Origin: Parasitella parasitica
Taxonomy: Eukaryota; Mucoromycota; Mucoromycetes; Mucorales; Mucoraceae
DNA: 20,971 nucleotides
NCBI GenBank assembly: GCA_025201805.1
Contig: MU619249.1
Span: 119,469-140,439 of the forward strand
Reading direction: 5' to 3'
How positions within the stretch are numbered: the stretch's first letter is position 1; the number at the start of each line of letters is the position of its first letter. Shown one piece after another: positions 1 through 10,736 of this stretch. The position numbers were made by a program, and so were the translations under genes. Under the pieces are notes generated by a model. It was given only the letters and a program-made list of their open reading frames with translations. It was not told the origin of the DNA and made no database searches.

Positions 1-22
1 AAAAAAAAAAAAAAAAAAAAAA
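1..22. repeat. Poly(A) homopolymer at window edge
   Basis: Run of 22 A at the very start of the window, just upstream of what looks like the 3' part of an intron of the PPR gene. It may mark an assembly break at a homopolymer, or a T/A-rich intron tract. Confidence 0.9.
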
Positions 23-77
23 CAGAATTTTGCCCTATTTGTAAATATTAACAAATGTACATACGCGGGATATCCAG

Positions 78-1238
78 AGAGGGGAAGTTGAACGTGCATT
101 GAATTTGTTTGAAGACATGGCCGGCTACCAACTTCACCCTACCGACGTTACGTTTAACGTTCTCATCAATGCCTGTGCCAAACGACCAGACTACTACAAT
201 GAAGCCTTTAGTTTACTCGATCAGATGCAGACCAGCTATGGATTCCAGCCCGACAAGATCACATATAATACGCTTTTGACTGCTTGCTCTAGGAAGAAAG
301 ATCTAAAACAAGCTCGCCATATATTGCAAGTCATGTGGCAGGACGTAGAAATTAATGGTAGCAGCTCGCTGCTAAAGCCAGATAGTACAACGTACACCAA
401 TCTCTTCTGGTGTTATGCTAGTTACCATCCCACGGCATCCCAGAACCAACAACAGCGTACACCGAAACCAGACCCTACGACTACTGCGGCGCTATCTACA
501 GAGCGTCATTTTTTGCCAGTTGATGTTCCAAACAAACGCTCTTTGGTGGTCAAGGAAGCAGAATGGCTATTTAAGCAAATAGATGAGGACGTGGAAATGA
601 CATCCGCTCTTTTGACCTCCTTCTTAACTGTACACATTTCTCAAAAACAGACTGCTCGCTGCGTAGACATTTACACTAATTTATTTAACCAATACGGCGT
701 TGAGAGAGATGCATTCACATTTGAGCACATGCTTCAATTATGCTACAATACCAAGGATAAGACGTTGGCCTGGAAGGTATGGGAAGACTATCAAGACTTT
801 TTGGAGTCGAGAAACAAGCGTTATGAAACGAGCAAATCCAGCGAGATTGAGAAAAAAATAATTGAAGCAGAAAAGGATGCTCTTGCCATCAAGGAGGGCT
901 GGAGAGATTTCCAACAACAAAATTTAGCTGTGCTCATGGCAAATACATTAGCAAGGTTAGTACATTGATTTTTTTTCTTCTTCTTATACAAAAAACGAGG
1001 AAATTCTAAGAGTATGTTTAGATCAAATGATACCAAAAACGCATTGGGTGTATTGACAAGCGAAATATGTCGTTCCCCTAGCGTACAAGCTCCTCGACTG
1101 CGTGAAATGATGCCAGTTTACAACAAATGTATCCAATTAGAAGATGAACAAACAAAGAAGGAGCTTGTTCGTATTTGTACCAAAGACCTGAAGCGCCCTG
1201 GAAATTCCAAATATAAGCGTGTGAATAGAACTGATTAG
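78..1238 (+). CDS. Pentatricopeptide repeat (PPR) protein, 5' partial
   Basis: Probable organellar RNA-binding protein of the PPR family, missing its 5' end at the window edge. Reading frame is open from about position 45, and the coding-like part begins near 78 (RGEVERALNLFEDM); a likely intron acceptor (branch-like TATTAAC near 46-52, AG at 76-77) suggests the upstream sequence is intron. Two PPR-like helical repeats are visible (VTFNVLINACAKR and ITYNTLLTACSRKKDLKQA), followed by a lysine/glutamate-rich helix. A short intron is needed before the last exon: 956-1012 (GTTAGT donor) joins in frame to 1013-1238. An alternative, 960-1010, also keeps frame and differs by one or two residues. PPR proteins usually act on mitochondrial transcripts; the specific target cannot be read here. 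A poly(A) signal AATAAA lies at 1350-1355. The internal position 99 is TTG, not a real start. Confidence 0.82.
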
Positions 1239-1287
1239 AATGTATAGAATATCGCATAAATGTGTATTATATGACTGAATATCCCCA

Positions 1288-1319
1288 CCTTCTCTCCCCT
1301 CTCCCCTCTCTCCTCTCTC
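1288..1319 (+). repeat. Pure CT tract in the 3' UTR of the PPR gene
   Basis: Thirty-two consecutive pyrimidines made of TC and CCCCT units, between the PPR stop codon (1236-1238) and its AATAAA at 1350-1355, so it is probably transcribed. It is C-rich, unlike the T-only runs common elsewhere in the window. Confidence 0.7.
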
Positions 1320-1349
1320 ATCCAAAAATTTTTTTTCACATGTACCATA

Positions 1350-1355
1350 AATAAA
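1350..1355 (+). terminator. Poly(A) signal AATAAA of the PPR gene
   Basis: Canonical hexamer 112 nt after the PPR stop codon, followed at 1386-1398 by a T run. Position and orientation fit 3'-end formation for the upstream gene. Confidence 0.5.
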
Positions 1356-1399
1356 ATGCATAGAATTACTTGAAAGATTGCGTGCTTTTTTTTTTTTTA

Positions 1400-2940
1400 T
1401 ATATACGATAGTACAATAGTATAGTTTGAATAGCTTGCATTACATACGTAAATAAATTGTATCATGGGGCAGCACATTTGTTATTGAATACCGAATGAAC
1501 AAACTTCCTATTCCTTGTTTATGGAGCATTTGTGCATATCCTGTTTCCCAAATACACAATTACCATAGGCTGTCACCAGCCAAAAATTCGTTGAACCTCC
1601 GCTTTTTTATTTTTCGTTGCAATTTGAAATTATGGTTCAATCTGGCATCTTCTTGGAACGTTTTCCTCGATATCTTTAAAATCTACTAAATAATAAAGTA
1701 CAACAGATCTAAACAAGTTTGTAGAATATTCAATTGCGCATCTAACGGTGCTAATTATAAATGCTGCTTTCACAGAAAATCTCTAGAAATTTCCGCCTGA
1801 AGGAATTCGCGTTTTTGGACCAAAAGTCTACATCTTGCTCAAGTAATATCCAAAATGGCAACTTTATATAAATTTTCGAGTCCCAGGCATCATTTTTGAT
1901 TAATGCAACTATAGTGCAAAACCTCATTTTTTGATGTCAAAATCGGCAAAATAGTAAATCCGTCGAAATGCCCCTGTAAACCCTCATGAAAAATTGCTGA
2001 AAACAGGTCGATTTTTCATGAACCACTTTTTTCTTACAAATACATCAGATAATAAATACAAACTCTGGGGAGTCATTTGGTGTAGTTCCGAGCGTCTGAA
2101 TGGGCCAAAACGTCTATAAATTATGCTATAAATGGTATGACAAAATAAGCGCTGAGGGAGTTTTTTTTACGTGTATTTTAATGGATGCAAAAGCCTGATA
2201 CACACTTTGTAAGCTCTTTGTATCGTCTTGTTGTGATGGCATTTTTTATTGTGTAAAAAAACGAGTTTTTTGATGTGCAATAATCAATTCTTATCAACTA
2301 TTTGGGATTTACTATGGGAGCTGAAAATATGAAGATGTTGAAGGATTAGGTGCGATTCCTCTACCACAGCTATCGCATATGGCGTTTTGATTCAGCTTGA
2401 CTCTACAAAATTGAATTGGACATAACATACTACACATATATTCTAAAAGATTTTGTTTAAAAGCCTACTTTGCTTTGCAAACTATGGTGAAAACTACACG
2501 ATGTTTTTGAGAGCGACAGTCTCACATTTATATGATCATTATAAGCAATATTTGAGGGTGGTGTCAGAAAACTTCTACCATAAGTATACGCAACTGTAGA
2601 ATGAAATTTATAGTATTCATATAGTGAGTAGTTTGCATTTTAATACGAAACCTTTCCAAGTCGTAAGGAAAATTAACATGGTTTCACGAATCATTTTATT
2701 ATAATTGATGAAAAATAGTTGTTTACTATTTGTATTCCTGTGATCATACGATACAAATGTTTAAAATCAAATAGACCACAAATGCAAGTGCAAGTTTTAA
2801 CCTACTAAACGCTGTCGGCGGGGCCTGGGGGGTCGTCTATTAAGCAAACAACCCTAAATGGGTTGCATGAATTGTTCCCATCTAATATACAAGACACATC
2901 ACAAGACAGTTGATGTGAAAAACGGTGAGTTGGGGGCGTA
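1400..2940. other. Gene-free block with no recognisable coding content
   Basis: No convincing exon on either strand. The open frame at 1495-1689 has no domain or plausible protein character. The part from about 1740 to 2400 has a somewhat richer base mix than the flanking AT-rich DNA and contains a perfect 11-bp inverted repeat (1984-1994 / 2011-2021). An 11-mer TTTTTTGATGT occurs twice (near 1930 and 2265). It could be the remains of a mobile element, but I see no terminal repeats or transposase fragment. Confidence 0.5.
1984..2021. repeat. 11-bp perfect inverted repeat (hairpin)
   Basis: TCATGAAAAAT at 1984-1994 is the exact reverse complement of ATTTTTCATGA at 2011-2021, separated by 16 nt. 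It is AT-rich. There is no T run directly after it and no adjacent gene, so its role is unknown. Confidence 0.6.
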
Positions 2941-2981
2941 AATGATGGACTCTTTAATAATTATATAAAACAGAAAAAAAA

Positions 2982-2990
2982 TATAAATAG
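2982..2990 (+). promoter_or_regulatory. TATA box of the 90-aa gene
   Basis: TATAAATAG lies 67-75 nt upstream of the ATG at 3057, with a second TATATAAAA at 2962-2970. The expected transcription start near 3010-3015 would leave a 5' UTR of only about 45 nt. The spacing and consensus match suggest a well-defined promoter. Confidence 0.55.
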
Positions 2991-3056
2991 GCAGACAAAT
3001 TTCCACCTCTTCCTTCAATTCAACTACCACTGCCAACGAATTCTCTACTATCCAAA

Positions 3057-3329
3057 ATGCCAATGGTCAAGAATCTTGAGAACGTCCATCAGGAGTTGAT
3101 GGATATTGCCAGAGAATCCAATCTTCTCTCTTATACCAAATACACTTCTGATGATGTTGAAAAACTGCAAAATAAACTTCGCCAGATTGACTCTCAATAC
3201 AATGAAGGTGCCTTCCGGCATCCTGAAATGAATTACGGCCAATACGAAGACGAAGGCCAAGCTCAGGTCTCCAATGAACTTGAAAAAGTCCACAACACTC
3301 TCCATCGCATGCTATCTCGTATTGATTAG
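3057..3329 (+). CDS. Small conserved-looking hypothetical protein, 90 aa
   Basis: Single-exon gene for a hydrophilic 90-residue protein that I do not recognise. Support for a real gene is the TATA box at 2982-2990, a clean ATG context (ccaaaATGcc), good coding character across the frame, and an AATAAA at 3524-3529 downstream. The protein is rich in charged residues and has no signal peptide or membrane segment. Residues about 7-45 (from LENVHQELM to KLRQID) and 70-89 (VSNELEKVHNTLHRML) have heptad-like spacing of Leu/Val/Met and probably form helices or short coiled coils, separated by a flexible acidic Tyr/Gln/Glu stretch. It could be an adaptor or a small stress or spore-abundant protein, but nothing in the sequence shows its function. 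Confidence 0.75.
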   Translation: MPMVKNLENVHQELMDIARESNLLSYTKYTSDDVEKLQNKLRQIDSQYNEGAFRHPEMNYGQYEDEGQAQVSNELEKVHNTLHRMLSRID

Positions 3330-3448
3330 GAAAAAGCAAGAAAAAACTGTATATATCGCGCAAGATTAAACCTTTTCCCTTTTTTTCATGAACATCATTT
3401 TACCCTTTTTTTTTTATATATATTATTATCAAATGCAACAACAACAGC

Positions 3449-3468
3449 AAAAAAAAAAAAAAAAAAAA
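3449..3468. repeat. Poly(A) run, 20 nt
   Basis: Uninterrupted A tract about 120 nt after the stop of the 90-aa gene, preceded by CAACAACAACAG. Simple low-complexity sequence. Confidence 0.9.
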
Positions 3469-3779
3469 TTGTCTATATTATATATGATGCTTCTGGTTCT
3501 TTCCATCTTTTTTCTCATAAATCAATAAAGTGATAGTTCAAATAACTCAAACATGTATCTGTGTATCATTCGCAAAGAATAAGCATTCCTTTCTGCCCCT
3601 TTTGAGAGGTAACATGGCTTTTTGCCTGTATTTCGCTCAAGTATTCTGACAATCAGCGATTATAGCTCTTTTATCAATACACACGATTAAAAGAAGGTGA
3701 TGCAACAATACACATGGATTGTTTATTTTTTGACTGATATTGTACATATTAATAGAATAGAATGTAGGCAAAAGATCCC

Positions 3780-3803
3780 TTTTTTTTTTTTTTTTTTTTT
3801 TTT
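3780..3803. repeat. Poly(T) run, 24 nt
   Basis: Uninterrupted T tract about 90 nt beyond the stop of the minus-strand MARVEL gene, so it would read as A in that gene's transcript. Low-complexity sequence. Confidence 0.9.
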
Positions 3804-3894
3804 GCTGAGCGCATGATGCAGAAGCTATTATTACAGGTATTGTGAAATTATTATATGGGTTGCTGGTGCAAATCGATCGATATAGTCTACTAGT

Positions 3895-4909
3895 TTAGTC
3901 TCTTTTGGCCCCACACATGCCACCAAAAGCATCCCAACCAAGCAACACAACATAAATGATAAAGGAAACAAAGCCAAAGAAAATAGAGGTATTGTAGAAA
4001 TTGCACCAGCCACTGTGTTGGCCAGGCGGGCACTTGAATTGAGCAATTTCTACAATAATGCCAATACCCCATAGAAGCGCCATCAGCAAATCGCACAGAA
4101 TTAAAATTATCCGCTTCATCTTATGTGCTTTGCCGAACCTTCTGAAAAGATAAAAGACGATGTGATACCCAGAGTAGATAATGGACATAATGGCCTATTG
4201 TATTTGCTTTAATGAGATGGCCCATTGTGTGCTGTGCCGGTATTATACAACTTACCACGGCAAAAAGGAAATAAAAGCATGCCTTTGAATCAAATGGGAC
4301 ATCCACGCCAGAGAACTAATGTACGATTTTAGCATGTCAGACTATATATTTACATACACATATAAACCATCAGCGGAAACTTACAGGGGAGGCACCTGCT
4401 GCAAAGCCCAAATGGCCAACAGCAAATACAAATAAAACAATACGCAAAATCAGCCTGATTTTGGAAGGCAAGTCGCCGTCATTTCCGATGGCGGGAGAGT
4501 TGGTTGTCTCCAGCTTTGCAGGCGTTGTGGAAATAGGAGCAGCAGCAGGAGCAGGCGTGTGTGTGGGCTGAGGCGAAGAAGTATTGCCGTACGCTGTGCC
4601 AGCGTACTGATATGCATTCACAGGCTGCTGAGGTGCGTTGCTGCTAAAATCATGCTCTTGCAGTGTTTTATTGGATTCTTGCCAAGAATTTACAACGGGT
4701 GTGTTACTCGAGTAGTCTGAAGGAGAAGGCATTCTCTGTGTGCCATAAGGTGAACCAGCGGCGTCGCTGACGTTGGGCTTTCTAGGTGGAAGTGCAGGCG
4801 AAGCGCTGCTGTTGTTGGTAGACTCGTATGCATTGCCGTAAACTGGCCCACTGCTTGGAGCATTTAACCATGGATTTTGGTTGGGTGTCTCGTTGAAAGG
4901 ATTACTCAT
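3895..4909 (-). CDS. MARVEL-type four-helix membrane protein with disordered NPF-containing N-terminus
   Basis: Three exons on the minus strand: 4909-4385, 4315-4256 and 4194-3895, joined by introns of 69 and 61 nt, all in phase 0, giving 294 aa. Residues 1-145 are a Pro/Ser/Asn/Gln-rich, probably cytosolic and disordered tail starting MSNPFNETP; NPF is the classical ligand of EH-domain endocytic proteins. Four hydrophobic helices follow: RLILRIVLFVFAVGHLGF, a second spanning exons 2 and 3, LILCDLLMALLWGIGIIVEI, and FFGFVSFIIYVVLLGWDAF. The loop between helices 3 and 4 has two cysteines (KCPPGQ and GWCNFYN). This layout fits the MARVEL/membrane-associating family, whose fungal members organise plasma-membrane domains and vesicle traffic. 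SCAMP-like proteins share the NPF tail and four helices, but their core motifs are absent. The exact function is unknown. Confidence 0.85.
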
Positions 4910-4964
4910 TTTTTGTTACAATGGAAAAAGAGAAAAAGAGAAAAAGAGGAATCTGTCTATTCTA

Positions 4965-4972
4965 ATTTTATA
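4965..4972 (-). promoter_or_regulatory. TATA box of the MARVEL gene
   Basis: TATAAAAT read on the minus strand, about 56 nt upstream of the ATG at 4909. A triplicated purine motif (GAAAAA-GA units, 4923-4949) lies between them and would be a CT-rich leader or initiator region in the transcript. Confidence 0.45.
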
Positions 4973-5310
4973 CAATCGAACACTATATATATAAAACAGA
5001 GGTCGGGTGTCTAGTGTAACAATCATTCAATCTTTGTACGTCATGTTTAAGCAACCGACTTCCATGACATGTGTCTGGTAAACCACACTGAACAGCAAGT
5101 GTATGCTTTGCTGGCAAATGTCTAGTACTAAGCGACCATAGGCTGCTCTTTGAATCGCTGAAAAATACAAGGAGATTCTGGCTGTATGTACTTGTTGGCT
5201 TCAGGTAAATTTATCAGAAATGACAGGACTTTTTGCCACCTCACTGACATTGTAAATATTTCAATTTGAAAAAGAAAACAGGTTCTTTCTTTCGTCTGTG
5301 TAATTAAAAA
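4973..5310. promoter_or_regulatory. Divergent promoter region between MARVEL gene (-) and DED1 (+)
   Basis: About 340 nt without coding content. A plus-oriented TATATATATAAAA lies near 4984-4997, more than 300 nt from the DED1 ATG, so it either drives a long leader or serves neither gene. TTTTGCCACC at 5231-5240 is the reverse complement of a PACE-type element (GGTGGCAAA), 70 nt from the DED1 start; it may be chance. An A/T-rich leader runs into the ATG at 5311. Confidence 0.4.
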
Positions 5311-7773
<2,463 letters not shown>

Positions 7774-7976
7774 ACCAACCTTAATATGTGTATATAAAAA
7801 ATTGCTTTTGTATATAAAATATTTAACAGCACATCAACAAGCCTGTTTGAAATATTTCCGTCTACTTGACATACTAGTAGGGAGTTTTCTCAACATACTC
7901 AAGAATGCATATACAAATATATATATATGTATTCTGGCTTAAGCTAGAGAAAACGACTCATTTCTTTTCCATCATC
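7774..7976. promoter_or_regulatory. Intergenic spacer with TATA-rich promoter of the CDA-like gene
   Basis: Short spacer between DED1 and the next plus-strand gene. A tract of alternating TA (7916-7929) 48-61 nt before the ATG at 7977 is the probable TATA region. No coding signal. Confidence 0.4.
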
Positions 7977-9513
7977 ATGTCGAATTATAGTAAAAGGACA
8001 GTTACACTTTTCTTCATTTCCCTGTTTATCCTTCAGATTCTAGCTTCAGCATCTGTTCAGGAACTTGATGAAGCAAACGTGCTTACATTGACTTTTGATG
8101 AGCTCAACAAGAAATCAACCGCAAAAGAAGCAGAACCTGCCATGACATCTCTGGTAGAAGCAGACAAACAGCCGCAGCAGGCTAAACCTCAATATGATGA
8201 CGATGAAATAGACCAAGATGAGTACGAGGATGTAGATATCACTATAGAAGAGGACATGCTATTTGATGACGATTATATCAATGATGAAGCATTGGACAAT
8301 CCCCCGCCACCACAAGAAATAGAGCCATTTGTAGATGAAGATGAAGTTGAATCCTCTGCTGTATCAATCCAAGAAGCTTCAGCTTCTATGTATGAAGAAG
8401 GTTTGTCCACACATTATGTCTATTGTCGGAAATTTAGTGTGCTCATGTTCTTTGTTTGTAGATGCTATTTCCGCTAATGCTCTTCGTGTTCAAACTTCGT
8501 CCACAAGACCTCCTTTGGCCCAAGTTACAGGCTGTAAAACACAAGGACATATCGCATTGACATATGTATGTTAATCTATATATTTTACTAGGCAGAACTA
8601 CCAAACTAATCTTCTTTTCATCATAGAGTGAAGGACCAAGTGATGTTACAGCCAAAATTGTGCGTCAATTGACCAAAGCAGATGCTCGTGCCAATTTCTT
8701 TGTCAATGCCACTTGGCTATACACTCAACAATACGCCATGGTTTTGCAAAACATCTACAATGCAGGTCATTTCATTGGCATGACATACCGTGTGGCTAAT
8801 GACGATCCAACTTCTCTTTCTGACGATGATATCCGCACTGACATTTTGAATAATGCCCACATTATTGAAACCTTGATCAACGTTGCTCCCAAATATGTGC
8901 GCCTTCATTACACTGAAGAGAAGGATGTGCGCACTGAAGGTATTTTAAGAGATCTCGGATTCGTCATCGTTGGATACAATTTGGATAGTCAAGATTACAT
9001 GAAGAAGGAGGCTACAGGTGCTAATTCCATCCAAGAAATTTACTCGGAAACATTCAAAAAATACAAGGACACCTACGATGCTAAGGGCTCGTTTATCTCT
9101 ATTCAATACGATTTGCCATACACAGGATCTTTGAATGCTGTTTCTCACATTATCAATACAATTGATGAAGAAGGTTACACCATGGTTCGCTTGGACGGCT
9201 GTCTTAACGATCCCAAGCCATACAAGAGATGTAAGTCTTACTTTTGCTGCGTTGATCTACATTTGAATACTAAGCTACTTTTTCCTATGCAGTTGCCAAC
9301 AGCACAGAATATGTAGGAGACAAGTTTTCGTTTGAACAGCCTGGTTATCATCAAGGCCAGAAGTCGATTGTTTTGGATGCTACTGACGCTGCAGACATTG
9401 AAGAAGACGAGTTCAAGATTCAAGGTTTGCAAACTAGTCAAGCTACTCAATCGACACCCTTATTGACGGCTATCCTTTGCATTATTGGAGCCGTCTTTAC
9501 ATTGTTTTTGTAA
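7977..9513 (+). CDS. Secreted, GPI-anchored-looking chitin-deacetylase homologue (NodB fold), probably catalytically dead
   Basis: Four exons: 7977-8400, 8462-8565, 8627-9230 and 9293-9513, with GT-AG introns of 61-62 nt, giving 450 aa. The start is the ATG at 7977; the open frame continues upstream but the product from 7977 begins with a good signal peptide (KRTVTLFFISLFILQILASA). Residues about 70-125 are very acidic (Asp/Glu/Tyr-rich). A carbohydrate esterase 4/NodB domain follows (about 150-365): HIALTY-SEGPSDVTAKIV, RANFFVNATWL, GHFIGMTYRV, KYVRLHY, YNLDSQDY, SFISIQYDL. Active members carry TFDDGP, HTxxH, RxPY and QHD; here these read TYSEGP, MTYRV (228-232), RLHY (268-271) and QYD (336-338), so the catalytic Asp and metal-binding His residues are replaced. 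The C-terminus ends in a hydrophobic stretch (LLTAILCIIGAVFTLFL) typical of a GPI signal. The likely role is a cell-wall or surface protein that binds chitin or chitosan. AATAAA is at 9562-9567. Confidence 0.88.
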
Positions 9514-9561
9514 AATCTGTCTTATTTTTCTGAATGTCTTTTTTTTTTTTAAAACTGATTA

Positions 9562-9567
9562 AATAAA
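9562..9567 (+). terminator. Poly(A) signal AATAAA of the CDA-like gene
   Basis: Canonical hexamer 49 nt after the stop codon at 9511-9513. Confidence 0.5.
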
Positions 9568-9624
9568 ACCCTCTTCATCTCTTAATTACAGAAACCACAA
9601 TGGATACAGTAAGAGTTTATAGTG

Positions 9625-9650
9625 TTTTTTTTTTTTTTTTTAAAAAAAAA
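9625..9650. repeat. T17-A9 tract between convergent genes
   Basis: Seventeen T followed directly by nine A, only 7 nt beyond the stop of the minus-strand TMEM97 gene. The junction is partly self-complementary. It sits in the shared 3' region of two convergent genes. Confidence 0.85.
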
Positions 9651-9657
9651 GAAATAA

Positions 9658-10431
9658 TTATTCATTTTTCTTTTCAACCATGGCAGCATCATTTGCTTTC
9701 AGCTTGTTTGTAATGCGAATACAGGAATCCACCAAACCAATAAGGGGAATGAAGAAATAAGGAGAGTAAAGCATGAGCAGAATATTCCGTTGATATTTTT
9801 CTAATCCGTAGGTTGTATTGAGTACAATTTCAGCAAGACAAGGCAATACAGTTGTCATGACATGTGCACAATAAACTAAAAATACATTTTTAATACATGT
9901 TCAGCACCTAATACCCCTCCAAATCTACCTGCTAGTGGTAAACGGACCCAAGATTTATCTAGAGAATCATAAATATCAACTTTTTTTTTAGCAAAAAAAA
10001 TAAATAGTTGATTACTTACCTTTAAATACACCGTAAGCAGCGAAAAAGAAGAATGGCAGTTGCAAGAACGCTTCACAAAGCAAGAAACTCTTGAACCACC
10101 ATTGGACAGGACTAGTTTTATCCATAAACGGGTCATTCAAGAGGGCTATATAAGTTCCATTCAATTGCTGAAAGAAGGTAGGGATAATCCATTGAGGATA
10201 CAGGTTTTGCAAATCGAAAAAGATTGTAATAGGAATGTGAGAGCTAAAGTATAGGAACAAGATCCAGTCGACGGGTCTATTCATGATGGGCTCCATCTCT
10301 GAAGCAAATGTATCGACGTGAGGTGAAATCACTTTCACAGCTGGTTCTGCCACTTTTTCTACCTTGGCATACATTCTATTGCCCCAATTAACAATTACCT
10401 CTACTTTGTCTAAAAAAGAATCCCAACTCAT
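9658..10431 (-). CDS. TMEM97/sigma-2 receptor-like EXPERA-domain membrane protein
   Basis: Three exons on the minus strand: 10431-10020, 9958-9929 (only 30 nt) and 9875-9658, giving 219 aa. The tiny middle exon is supported by frame and by homology: the joined product reads YGVFK-DKSWVRLPLA-VYCAHVMTTVLP, matching the KWIRTPA and HTMTTL region of animal TMEM97. The EXPERA domain spans about 52-205 with four membrane helices. The two acidic ligand-site residues of the family appear conserved as D73 (FFDLQ) and D100 (NDPF), 27 residues apart as in human TMEM97 (D29/D56). Family members act in the ER and endolysosomal membranes in sterol handling; the yeast relative is Ema19. Residues 1-50 form an extra amphipathic N-terminal segment absent from the human protein. 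A minus-strand TATA sits at 10490-10496. Confidence 0.93.
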
Positions 10432-10489
10432 AATGATATTGTTTATGAATAAATAAAAAAAGGCGAAGGGTAATTTCGATAAAAAAATG

Positions 10490-10496
10490 TTTTATA
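10490..10496 (-). promoter_or_regulatory. TATA box of the TMEM97-like gene
   Basis: TATAAAA on the minus strand, about 59 nt upstream of the ATG at 10431. Same spacing as the TATA box of the MARVEL gene. Confidence 0.45.
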
Positions 10497-10508
10497 CACT
10501 CTTTGATT

Positions 10509-10660
10509 ATGAAACCTGCCCGCTTCTTCCCAGTTTATGTTGACCGAGATGGGTTTAACTGTCACTTCAAGTAAGCTCTTTAGTGATTAAATCATGCGTC
10601 TATCTAATGTTTTTGAGGCTTCAAATAGTATTTGAACTACAAAGTATGGAACCATCGTAA
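10509..10660 (+). CDS. Possible very small ORF/gene, unrecognised
   Basis: Weak candidate. From ATG 10509 the frame reads MKPARFFPVYVDRDGFNCHF, which has good coding character. Unspliced, it stops at 10572-10574 after 21 residues. If the GTAAGC at 10571 is a donor and the AG at 10616-10617 an acceptor (47-nt intron with a CTAAT-like branch site), the product becomes 34 aa ending in LQSMEPS, stopping near 10660. It lies between two minus-strand genes and overlaps the TMEM97 promoter. I do not recognise it and cannot exclude chance. Confidence 0.2.
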
Positions 10661-10736
10661 TATCGAGCTTTTCTTTCTACATCAATCACTTGGTGGCTCT
10701 AAAATAACACAAACAATATTAAATACATGCATTATT

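Larger units (their letters stand above)
3330..3894. other. Intergenic region between 90-aa gene and MARVEL gene (tail-to-tail)
   Basis: No coding signal on either strand. It holds the shared 3' regions of two convergent genes: AATAAA at 3524-3529 (+), a 20-A run at 3449-3468 after a CAA-rich stretch, and a 24-T run at 3780-3803. Nothing else is recognisable. Confidence 0.6.

Noticed and set aside
1495-1689. 64-codon open frame in the left gene-free block
   Set aside because: No domain, no intron signals, Phe/Leu/Ile/Asn composition as expected from AT-rich random sequence.
1867-1891. TTTTCGAGTCCC resembling a tRNA B box
   Set aside because: No matching A box, anticodon stem or acceptor stem upstream.
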